Source of the DNA: JALXCG01 sp026991065 [NCBI: Gemmatimonadota bacterium]
GTDB taxonomy: Bacteria > GCA-2686955
Direction of reading: 5' to 3'
DNA: 12,921 nt
Assembly (NCBI GenBank): GCA_026991065.1
Contig: JALXCG010000685.1
Coordinates: forward strand, 1 to 12,921
Part shown: positions 6,238 to 12,921 of the stretch, one piece after another
Position numbering within the stretch: position 1 is the stretch's first letter
How the letters are laid out: each line of letters begins with the position of its first letter
Notes under the pieces: generated by a model
Told to the model about the DNA's origin: nothing
The model's database searches: none
The model's input: only the letters and a program-made list of their open reading frames with translations
Translations under genes and position numbers: made by a program

Positions 6238-8106
6238 ATGCAATTCCGCCAAGCCCGACGCGTGGTCCCGATGGCCATCACCGCGTTCGCCGTCGCCGCC
6301 CCGGCTCTTGCCGCCGATGTGATTCGCCCCAGTATCTTTCCCGTGCTGCCGTGGGAAGAGATTCCGGTGCACACCCGTGGTGAGTTGCTGGTGCGTTTCA
6401 AAGACTCTGTCGATATCCACGCGCTGCAGCAATTTCATGCCCAACTCGGCACCCGGGGCGTGGTGCTGAGCGAAGCCCTCAACGCCGAGCGGGTCTTCTT
6501 CGACCCCAGCATCGATATCGAAACCATGACCCGTCGGATTCAGGCGTCGCCCCTGGTGGAGTATGCGGAACCGAACTATGTCGGTCACATCCTGCACGTT
6601 CCCAATGACCCGATGTATGTGGAGACGGGCAAGTGGAACAGCATCTACACTGCCGTGGCCTATCACCTCTTTCCGATCGACGCGGAGCATGGCTGGGACG
6701 CGGCCCGCGGCACCGACATCGTGATCGGTCACATCGACACCGGCCTGGACTTCGACCATCCGGAGTTCACCGGCCAGCTCTGGACCAACGAAGATGAGAT
6801 CCCGGGCAACGGGATCGACGACGATGGCAACGGCTACAAAGACGATGTGCACGGCATGGACTTCGTCGGCAACAATGTCGGCAAGCTGGTCGAGATTCTC
6901 TTCCCTCTGCTCTACAACACCAAAGACAGCAACCCCGACATCCACGAGACCGGCAACGACGGTTGGGGCGTGCCGGATCCCTCCATCGGCAACGGCATCG
7001 ATGACAATTTCGACGGCTACGCCGACATCGCGGTTTCTCACGGCACGATGACCGCAGGCGCCACGTTCGCGGTGATGGATGACGCGCTGGGCATGCCGGG
7101 GGTCGCGCCGGAAGCGAAGATCATGCCGCTGCGGGCGATCAACGCCGAAGGAATGGGGCTCTTCTCCGACGTGATCGATGCCATCGACTACGCCACCGAC
7201 AACGGCGCGGACATCATCAACATGAGTCTCGGCTGGCCGATTGAAGGGCGCCTCCTGCGCGAAGCCTGCGAGCGCGCCTATGGCAACGGCGTAGTGATCA
7301 TCTGCGCCTCCGGCAACGCCGCCCATGACGGCATCTCCGACGGCGTCGCCTATCCCGCTGGCTGGCCCACGACTTTGGCGGTCGGCGCCGGCAACACCTC
7401 TTTCCACCGCTCGGAGTATTCCGACTTCGGTCCCGGCCTGGACGTGCTGGCACCGGGTGGCGATGTGGTCGGCAATTCGTTCACCGAGATCTTCTGGTCG
7501 CCGTGGGTCGCTTCTTTCGCCGATGAGAATGACGGCATCGCGCCCATGGGAACACCCGGCTGGGCCGGCGGCGCCGGAACCTCTTTCTCGTCACCCGTGG
7601 TGGCGGGGCTCGCCGCGCTCTTCCTGGATCGCTATCCGGGGGCTTCGCCGGCGCAGGTCTACCAGGCATTCCGCACCCGCTCGATCGACGTGGCCGAAAC
7701 CGGCTGGGACGAAGAGACCGGCTATGGCATGGTCAATGCTCGCCGCCTTCTCGGTCTGACCCAGGGCAAAGTGGCCGGCTTCATCTCCCCCGAGCGCCAG
7801 AAGATGGCCCCCGGCGCCGAGTATCAGTCCAACGTCGTGCTGGTCAACGACGACACGGTCGCGCATACGGTCGACTTCGAAATCAATCTCTACGACAACA
7901 ACCGCCAGCTCATCCCCTCCTACAGTCCGCTGGACCACGGCACTGCTACCCTGGCGGCTGGCGAGACCCTGCGCGCCTCCTTCCCCCACCCGACCCACCT
8001 CGGAATGCCGCAAGGCGTCTACTTCATCTCGATCGAGGTGTTTGAAAACGGGCAGCGGATCGATTACGACGACTTCGCTTTCAACTTCACCATTTTCACT
8101 GAGTAG
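6238..8106 (+). CDS. Secreted subtilisin-family (S8) serine protease
   Basis: The product has 622 residues and should hydrolyse proteins outside the cytoplasm. Residues 1-25 are a signal peptide (PALA-A cleavage likely). Residues about 47-115 match an I9-type inhibitor propeptide, with GELLVRFKDS and VEYAEPNYV. The catalytic triad is D167 in IGHIDTG, H268 in SHGTMTAG and S449 in GTSFSSP; N360 in ASGN is the oxyanion residue. D167 and H268 are 101 residues apart, against 32 in subtilisin. The extra sequence holds two Asp/Asn-rich NGIDD-G-GY loops (191-200, 252-261), probably Ca-binding. Residues about 510-622 form a beta-rich C-terminal domain like those that aid secretion or substrate binding; it lacks an obvious sorting signal. 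ATG 6238 has GGAG nine bases upstream and starts the signal peptide directly. An upstream open extension to 6097 is rejected. A hairpin follows at 8128. The natural substrate is unknown. Confidence 0.93.
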   Translation: MQFRQARRVVPMAITAFAVAAPALAADVIRPSIFPVLPWEEIPVHTRGELLVRFKDSVDIHALQQFHAQLGTRGVVLSEALNAERVFFDPSIDIETMTRRIQASPLVEYAEPNYVGHILHVPNDPMYVETGKWNSIYTAVAYHLFPIDAEHGWDAARGTDIVIGHIDTGLDFDHPEFTGQLWTNEDEIPGNGIDDDGNGYKDDVHGMDFVGNNVGKLVEILFPLLYNTKDSNPDIHETGNDGWGVPDPSIGNGIDDNFDGYADIAVSHGTMTAGATFAVMDDALGMPGVAPEAKIMPLRAINAEGMGLFSDVIDAIDYATDNGADIINMSLGWPIEGRLLREACERAYGNGVVIICASGNAAHDGISDGVAYPAGWPTTLAVGAGNTSFHRSEYSDFGPGLDVLAPGGDVVGNSFTEIFWSPWVASFADENDGIAPMGTPGWAGGAGTSFSSPVVAGLAALFLDRYPGASPAQVYQAFRTRSIDVAETGWDEETGYGMVNARRLLGLTQGKVAGFISPERQKMAPGAEYQSNVVLVNDDTVAHTVDFEINLYDNNRQLIPSYSPLDHGTATLAAGETLRASFPHPTHLGMPQGVYFISIEVFENGQRIDYDDFAFNFTIFTE

Positions 8107-8127
8107 TTAGAACTACTTCTTCTGTGT

Positions 8128-8164
8128 GGCCCCGCGACTTCATTTCGGTGTCGCGGGGCCTCTG
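8128..8164 (+). terminator. Hairpin terminator after the subtilase gene
   Basis: A perfect 11-bp stem pairs GGCCCCGCGAC (8128-8138) with GTCGCGGGGCC (8150-8160), with an 11-base loop, 21 bases beyond the stop at 8106. The following TCTGTTGT is only moderately T-rich. On the minus strand the stem is followed by purine-rich sequence, so it is less likely to stop the convergent glycosyltransferase transcript. Confidence 0.75.
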
Positions 8165-8191
8165 TTGTACGCGCCGGTGCACGGGCTCCGG

Positions 8192-9457
8192 TCAACGTCC
8201 GCGGGCGTTGTAGAGCAGGATTCTCAGTTTGTTGCGCAAGGTCGTATAGGAGAAGTAGTTGCGCGCCAACTCATAGTTCCGCTGACCGCCGTTCTCCGCA
8301 TAGTGTGGATCATTCATCGCTTCCAGGGCAGCCGCTACAGTGGCGTCGGTGATGAAGTCATCGAAACAGATCACTTTGAAGCCGCGCGTGCGGATATCGC
8401 TCTCGTAGATGGTGTAGTTGTTGACGACGATTGGCTTGCGGAAGTAGACCGCCTCCAGGAATGCGTTGCCGAACCCTTCAAAGAGAGAAGGATAGGTGAC
8501 GAGGTCGGCGAACGGGTAGATGTCCCAAAGGCTGTAGACCTTGTGCCCATCGGGGGAGACTCCGCGGACTTCGTCGAACCACTTCTCCGCAAAGAGGATC
8601 TTTACGCCAAGAAGATCCGCGTAGCTGACTACCCGCTCCACATATCCTTTGTCATCGTCACCGGTGGCGTGCGAGATCACCAACTGCGCCTTCACGCCGA
8701 GACGGCTCAAGAGTTCAACGGCGTGCTCGATCCCCTTGCGTTGCACCACCCGCGTGGGCTGCAGAATCAGGCGCTCGTCGGGCGCCAGACCGAGATTCTC
8801 GCGGATATCCGCGGTGTAGTCATCGGCCTCCGGCGGCGGCACATCGTAGTTCATCACGTTGGGAATGATCGTCGATGAGACACCGCGCCGGGCAGCAAGC
8901 TGGTGCGCGGCCGAGGAGTTGATCACCGCGTGCTCAATCGTATCCAGAGTCGGCGGGAAAGCCATCGTCAAATAGTCCCAGGCACCGTTGACCAGAAAAG
9001 ACTTCCGCTCCCAGTAGAAATCGTGATGGTGGGCGATCGTCGGCAGCCGGCGCTCGGCGATCAGCTCCGTGACCGCCAGACTGAGAGGGATATTGAGCGG
9101 ATAGCAGAGCAGGTTTTCCGGAATGAGGAGATCGATCTCGAACTCATCGAGAAAGCGGCGCACATGGTTGTGGAAAAACTCGGTGCGCTCTTTGATCCAC
9201 AGGGTCTGCTGGTGATCGCGTTGGTTGGAATGCCACAGGCGCTGGTGTTGCGCCATGATCTCTTCGTGCTTGAAGTGCGCCTCCGGAACCACCATCGAGA
9301 CATCTGCCGGACGGTCGCACTCCCCAGCGAAGTAGAAACAGCGATGCCCCATCTCCTCCAACACCTCGGCCCATTTGGATGTCTCGAGTGAGACCCCGTC
9401 GGTGCCGGCAAATCGAAAAGAGATGAAGCCGATATTGAGCGTTTTGGTTGAGTTCAT
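8192..9457 (-). CDS. Glycosyltransferase family 4 (GT-B fold)
   Basis: This 421-residue cytoplasmic enzyme should transfer a sugar from an activated donor with retention of configuration. The N-terminal acceptor domain begins with the Rossmann-like strand LNIGFISFRFAGTDGVSLET and contains IAHHHDFYWER (141-151), with the His region typical of GT4 active sites. The C-terminal donor domain has PTRVVQRKGIEHA (234-246) and the EX7E motif E327-E335 in LFEGFGNAFLEA. No signal peptide or membrane helix is seen. Donor and acceptor are not readable; the HHHDFYWER stretch resembles what I recall of glucosylglycerate or mannosylglucosylglycerate-type GT4 enzymes, a weak clue only. ATG 9457 is preceded by GAGG at a good distance. 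The ABC-F gene lies 109 bases upstream on the same strand, so cotranscription is possible. No other polysaccharide genes flank it, which argues against a standard capsule or O-antigen cluster. Confidence 0.88.
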   Translation of the reverse strand: MNSTKTLNIGFISFRFAGTDGVSLETSKWAEVLEEMGHRCFYFAGECDRPADVSMVVPEAHFKHEEIMAQHQRLWHSNQRDHQQTLWIKERTEFFHNHVRRFLDEFEIDLLIPENLLCYPLNIPLSLAVTELIAERRLPTIAHHHDFYWERKSFLVNGAWDYLTMAFPPTLDTIEHAVINSSAAHQLAARRGVSSTIIPNVMNYDVPPPEADDYTADIRENLGLAPDERLILQPTRVVQRKGIEHAVELLSRLGVKAQLVISHATGDDDKGYVERVVSYADLLGVKILFAEKWFDEVRGVSPDGHKVYSLWDIYPFADLVTYPSLFEGFGNAFLEAVYFRKPIVVNNYTIYESDIRTRGFKVICFDDFITDATVAAALEAMNDPHYAENGGQRNYELARNYFSYTTLRNKLRILLYNARGR

Positions 9458-9566
9458 GCGCAGTGCCTCGCCAGGATTCCGTGACGGTTGGAGTTACGGG
9501 CGAACAATACTTTCGTCGTCCAAATGGCAGAGCGAATCGAGTGCGAAGAGATGGAAAGTGTGTCAC

Positions 9567-11531
9567 TCACTCCTCGAGTCGAGCAGCAATCTCTTCCCAT
9601 TCGCTGTAGAGCATCTCGATTTCGGCTTGTAGATCCTGATACTCGCGGGTGTAGCGAGCCCCGTTGGGCGATTGGTACAACTCTGGGTCGCTGAGCGAAG
9701 CACCGAGTTGCTCCGCTCGCTGCTCTTTTCTTTTCAGCCGCTCTTCGAGTTGCGCCAGACGGCGTTCCGCCTTGCGCCGCGCGGCGCTGGACTGCCGAGT
9801 CTGCCCGCGAACATCGGAACCCGAAGGAGCAGCGCTCACGGCAGCGACCGCCGTTGCGGCAGGGGCTTTCCGACGCCCACCCGAGGCGGTGGTGCGCGAT
9901 TCCGAACGCGGCGCGGCGGCGGCAGCCTCTTGGGCCGCGCTCCAGGCTTCGTATTCGGACCAGGTTCCGGGATAGAGCGTGGCGTGCCCATCGCGCAGAT
10001 AGAGGGTCTTGGTACAGACCCGGTCCAGCACGCTGCGGTCGTGGGAAACCAGTAGCACCGTGCCTTCGAACTGCTTGAGCGCGGCGACCAGAACATCCCG
10101 GGAGGCCATGTCCAGGTGATTGGTGGGCTCATCAAGGAGCAGCAAATTGGCCTTCTTCAGAAGCAGCTTGGCAAGGCCCAACCGCCCCTTTTCACCCCCG
10201 GAAAGGACACTGACTTTCTTGTCAATGTCGTCGCCGGTAAAAAGGAAAGCGCCGAGCAGGGTGCGCAGATTGGCGCCGGCGGCGGTCTCCGCATCCGCCT
10301 CGATCTCCTCCAACACAGTGCGCGCGGGATCCAACACCTGCGACTGGTCCTGCGCCAGAAGAGCGGGGATGGTCATGCTTCCAAGCCCTACCTCCCCCTG
10401 GGTCGGCTTCTCCTGCCCGCTGATCAGGCGCAGCAGGGTGGACTTGCCGACCCCATTGGCACCCACGACACCAATGCGGTCGCCCCGCTCCACGCGGAAA
10501 CTCAGGCCGGAGAGCACTTGATTGTCGCCGTAGGCATGCCCCAGCCGGTTGGCTTCCAGCATGATGCGCCCGCTTCGTGGCGGCGCCGCGAAATTGAAAC
10601 GAACCCGTGTGTCTCGAACCAGTGGGGGCAGCACCTCAATCGCTTCGCGCATCTTGATCCGGCTCTGCACCTGCTTGGCCTTGGTGGCCTTGTAACGAAA
10701 GCGATCGATCCAGGCATCGAGTTCGGCGATCTTGCGCTGGCGCTCCAGGCGAACCTTCTCGTACGCCTCGCGGCGCCGGACGCGCTCTTCGAGGTAGCGC
10801 GCGTAAGGCATGGGGTAGTCTTCGAGCCGACGCCCCTGGAGTTCCACCACTCGCGTGGCCAGGCGCTCCAGGAGATAGCGGTCGTGGGTAACCAGGACCA
10901 CGGCGCCGGAAAACGACAGCAGCTCGGTTTCGAGCCAGCGTACCGATTCGATATCCAGGTGGTTGGTGGGCTCATCGAGCAGGAGCACTTCGGGCCGGGC
11001 GAGGACAAGCTTGGCCAGAGCAACGCGCATCTGCCAGCCACCGGAGAGTTCGCCGATTGTGCCCTGCATCTGGGCCTGGCTGAACCCCAGCCCGGCGAGG
11101 ACGCGAGCGGCTTCCGCTTCGGCGCGGTAGCCATCCAGTTCCTCGTAGCGGTGCTGCAGAACACCGAGCTTCTGGGCCAGTTGATCATGAAGTGCGGCGG
11201 CAGCGCCGGCAAGTTCGTGCTGTACCGCCACGATCTGCGCGGCGACCTGGCGGATCGGACCAAGGGCGTCAACCGCGTCGTCCAGCACCCGGTTCGCGGC
11301 GTGAAATGAGACGCCCTCCTGAGGGAGATAGCCGATCCGCGTATTGCGTGGTGTAGAAACAGTGCCCGCTGTTGGGCGCAACTCACCCGCCAGAATCCGC
11401 AGAATTGTCGTCTTGCCCGCACCATTGGGGCCAACCAGCGCGCACCGCTCCCCGCCCTTGACCTGCCAACTCAGGTCCTGGAAGAGAATGTGGTCGCCAT
11501 AGCCATGCGTCAGAGAATCGATTGAGAACAT
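9567..11531 (-). CDS. ABC-F family ATP-binding protein (Uup/YheS-like)
   Basis: The 654-residue protein has two ABC ATPase domains and no membrane segment, which defines the ABC-F group of ribosome-associated factors (translation regulation or ribosome rescue; some members protect against antibiotics). Domain 1 has Walker A GPNGAGKTT (34-42), signature LSGGWQM (162-168), Walker B LLLDEP (183-188) and H216. An Arg/Lys-rich interdomain linker spans about 245-310, the region that reaches the ribosomal P site in this family. Domain 2 has GANGVGKST (357-365), LSGGEKG (443-449), LLLDEP (465-470) and H497. Residues about 533-585 are Ala/Ser/Arg-rich low complexity, followed by a predicted coiled coil (about 585-654) like the C-terminal domain of Uup. 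Subfamily is not resolved, so no gene symbol is given. It starts at ATG 11531 without a clear ribosome site and may be cotranscribed with the glycosyltransferase 109 bases downstream. Resistance is not implied. Confidence 0.93.
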   Translation of the reverse strand: MFSIDSLTHGYGDHILFQDLSWQVKGGERCALVGPNGAGKTTILRILAGELRPTAGTVSTPRNTRIGYLPQEGVSFHAANRVLDDAVDALGPIRQVAAQIVAVQHELAGAAAALHDQLAQKLGVLQHRYEELDGYRAEAEAARVLAGLGFSQAQMQGTIGELSGGWQMRVALAKLVLARPEVLLLDEPTNHLDIESVRWLETELLSFSGAVVLVTHDRYLLERLATRVVELQGRRLEDYPMPYARYLEERVRRREAYEKVRLERQRKIAELDAWIDRFRYKATKAKQVQSRIKMREAIEVLPPLVRDTRVRFNFAAPPRSGRIMLEANRLGHAYGDNQVLSGLSFRVERGDRIGVVGANGVGKSTLLRLISGQEKPTQGEVGLGSMTIPALLAQDQSQVLDPARTVLEEIEADAETAAGANLRTLLGAFLFTGDDIDKKVSVLSGGEKGRLGLAKLLLKKANLLLLDEPTNHLDMASRDVLVAALKQFEGTVLLVSHDRSVLDRVCTKTLYLRDGHATLYPGTWSEYEAWSAAQEAAAAAPRSESRTTASGGRRKAPAATAVAAVSAAPSGSDVRGQTRQSSAARRKAERRLAQLEERLKRKEQRAEQLGASLSDPELYQSPNGARYTREYQDLQAEIEMLYSEWEEIAARLEE

Positions 11532-11645
11532 GACGCGAAACCATAGCGCAATTGAGCAGCGGGCGCGCGCTCAGTGTGTGGGCGCGGGAGAATTCGCCGG
11601 CACGGCCAATTGTCTCAATGATGAGTTATCGCCTACCCTCCGAAG

Positions 11646-12921
11646 ATGCAGCAACATCCACAGACCATCGGCTGGACACGCCAGCTTCGCTACGCGCTCC
11701 TGACCACGCTTCTCCTGCTGGCACTACTCGAGTTCGGCGCGCGCATCATCGAGCGCCGCGCCACGCGGGTTCCACCGGCGCTGGTAGAGGCGTTGCAGGG
11801 CATGGGCTGGCAACCGAACGTGGCCGACAAGCGGCTTCTGCGCGAAGATCCCCACACCCTCTGGTCTCTGGTTCCCGACTACGAAGGGCAAATCCCCTCC
11901 TATGTCGATGGAGGCGCCGACTGGCGTGTGCGGATCGGGCCACATGGGTATCGGGGCGCGGCCCCGACCGCTTCAGCGCGGCTACCGCGCATCGCCTGCG
12001 TCGGCAACTCCTGCACGTTTGGCCTCCTGGTCGATCAGGGGCAGACTTACCCGAAGCAACTGGCGGCAAGCCTCGCCGCACTGGGCCGCCCGGCAGAAGT
12101 CCTCAACTACGGAGTTCCAGGCTTCACCTCGGAGCAAGGACGCTGGGTGATGGAGCACGACGTTCTGCCCGCGGCGCCCGACTTGGTGATCCTGGCGTTC
12201 GGCTTTAACGATGGCTGGCCCGCCGCGATATCGGATCGCGAGCGCCTTGAGCGAGAGCGCGGCACAACGGCGCGCGTGCGGCGCGCACTGCATGCTTTCG
12301 CCCTTTTTCGCCTGCTCGAAGCGCGGCTGCAACGGATCGCGGTTCCCCCCACGGCCCCACTGGAAACCGCGGCGGAGCGCGACCGCCGGGTGACCACCGC
12401 ACGCCTGGCGGAGAATCTGCACTTCATGATCGACTCCGCGCAGTCTCAGGGCACACAGGTACTCCTGCTGGCGCTCGACTTCCCCACCGGCGCCGCTGCC
12501 GAAGTGGTGGCCCGGGTCGCCGCCGAGGCCGGGGTCCCATTCATCGATGCGCGCGAGGCTTTTGGCGCCGGCTGCGCGCGCCCGCCCCTGCCTCCGGTGG
12601 TCCAGGCGTTGAGCGCTGCGCCAAGCACCGCTGCTTCTCTCTCCACACCGCACGAACTTCTCTTGGAGCTGGCCGTGCCGAGTTCCGTCCCGCCCCCCAT
12701 TGGAGTGGTTGGCAACATCCCGGCGCTCGGCTCCGGCGTCCCGGGGCGAGTTCTGCTCGCCGATGATGGCAGCGGGCCGGATCGGCGGGCCGGCGACGGA
12801 ATCTACTCGCTCCGGATCCCGGCTCCGGATCAATCCCCCGTGCACTATCTCTTTACCTGTGACGAAGCAGACAGCTCCCATCCCCGCTTCGAATCCGCCG
12901 TGGCCGTGCGCACACTGGATC
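11646..12921 (+). CDS. Membrane-anchored SGNH/GDSL hydrolase (3' truncated)
   Basis: The first 425 residues are visible; the frame is still open at the window edge. Residues about 14-33 are one hydrophobic helix followed by basic residues, so the enzyme is probably anchored in the inner membrane with its catalytic part in the periplasm. SGNH blocks: block I is CVGNSCTFG (118-126) with nucleophile S122; block II is NYGVPGF (154-160); block III is FGFNDGW (185-191) with N188. Block I reads GNS rather than the usual GDS. The block V D-x-x-H motif is not seen in the visible part. Residues about 340-425 form a beta-rich segment with DDGSG and AGDGIYS, like domains attached to extracellular enzymes. 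Likely chemistry is ester hydrolysis or acyl transfer on a glycan or lipid; the substrate is unknown. ATG 11646 is the first start after an in-frame TGA at 11622, so it is well supported. The gene diverges from the ABC-F gene over 114 bases. Confidence 0.85.
   Translation, partial: MQQHPQTIGWTRQLRYALLTTLLLLALLEFGARIIERRATRVPPALVEALQGMGWQPNVADKRLLREDPHTLWSLVPDYEGQIPSYVDGGADWRVRIGPHGYRGAAPTASARLPRIACVGNSCTFGLLVDQGQTYPKQLAASLAALGRPAEVLNYGVPGFTSEQGRWVMEHDVLPAAPDLVILAFGFNDGWPAAISDRERLERERGTTARVRRALHAFALFRLLEARLQRIAVPPTAPLETAAERDRRVTTARLAENLHFMIDSAQSQGTQVLLLALDFPTGAAAEVVARVAAEAGVPFIDAREAFGAGCARPPLPPVVQALSAAPSTAASLSTPHELLLELAVPSSVPPPIGVVGNIPALGSGVPGRVLLADDGSGPDRRAGDGIYSLRIPAPDQSPVHYLFTCDEADSSHPRFESAVAVRTLD

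Noticed and set aside
6235-7407. 390-codon open frame on the minus strand opposite the subtilase
   Set aside because: The plus strand has a full S8 triad, propeptide and signal peptide. Long antisense frames are expected from high-GC third positions, and the antisense product looks like no known family.
10116-11309. 397-codon plus-strand open frame opposite the ABC-F gene
   Set aside because: It is a shadow of the ATPase coding strand, which carries both Walker motifs and signatures.
11552-12208. 218-codon plus-strand open frame overlapping the SGNH hydrolase
   Set aside because: It is in a different frame from the one that shows the SGNH blocks and transmembrane helix; its product is Arg/Ala-rich without motifs.

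Overview
The window looks like chromosomal DNA from a high-GC, Gram-negative, probably uncultivated bacterium. Three observations support this: three secreted proteins carry Sec-type signal peptides, one of them contains a predicted outer-membrane-type beta-barrel segment, and long antisense open frames (typical of high-GC coding) run opposite most genes. The mix of a fused barrel/SppA protein, an SdrD-type B domain with DUF7467-like repeats, and a subtilase carrying NGIDD-type loops reminds me of FCB-group candidate phyla (Eisenbacteria, Latescibacteria or Krumholzibacteria-like). That placement is a low-confidence inference, and no rRNA or other phylogenetic marker is present.

Layout, left to right. 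(1) 3-323 (+): the 3' part of a thioredoxin-type arsenate reductase. (2) 324-559: non-coding. (3) 560-2384 (+): a promoter-like element and a secreted protein with one SdrD-like B domain and two nearly identical Cys-rich C-terminal repeats, closed by a strong intrinsic terminator at 2410-2443. (4) 2531-3469 (+): an EamA/DMT-type membrane transporter, convergent with (5) 3490-5967 (-): SppA, a Ser/Lys S49 peptidase preceded by a barrel-like domain. (6) 5968-6237: a divergent intergenic region. (7) 6238-8106 (+): a secreted subtilisin-family protease with an I9-like propeptide, followed by a hairpin at 8128-8160. (8) 8192-9457 (-): a GT4-type glycosyltransferase. (9) 9567-11531 (-): an ABC-F ATPase, possibly cotranscribed with the glycosyltransferase. 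(10) 11646-12921 (+): the 5' part of a membrane-anchored SGNH/GDSL hydrolase that runs off the end.

The genes do not form one obvious operon or pathway; most have their own boundaries. The shared theme is the cell envelope: two secreted or envelope proteases transcribed divergently from one 270-bp region, a secreted multi-domain protein, a glycosyltransferase and a membrane-tethered SGNH hydrolase. No mobile element, CRISPR array, tRNA or rRNA was seen. The least ordinary items are the barrel-SppA fusion, the recent 333-bp internal duplication, the long double-loop insertion in the subtilase, and the SGNH hydrolase with a GNS nucleophile block and an extra beta-rich domain.
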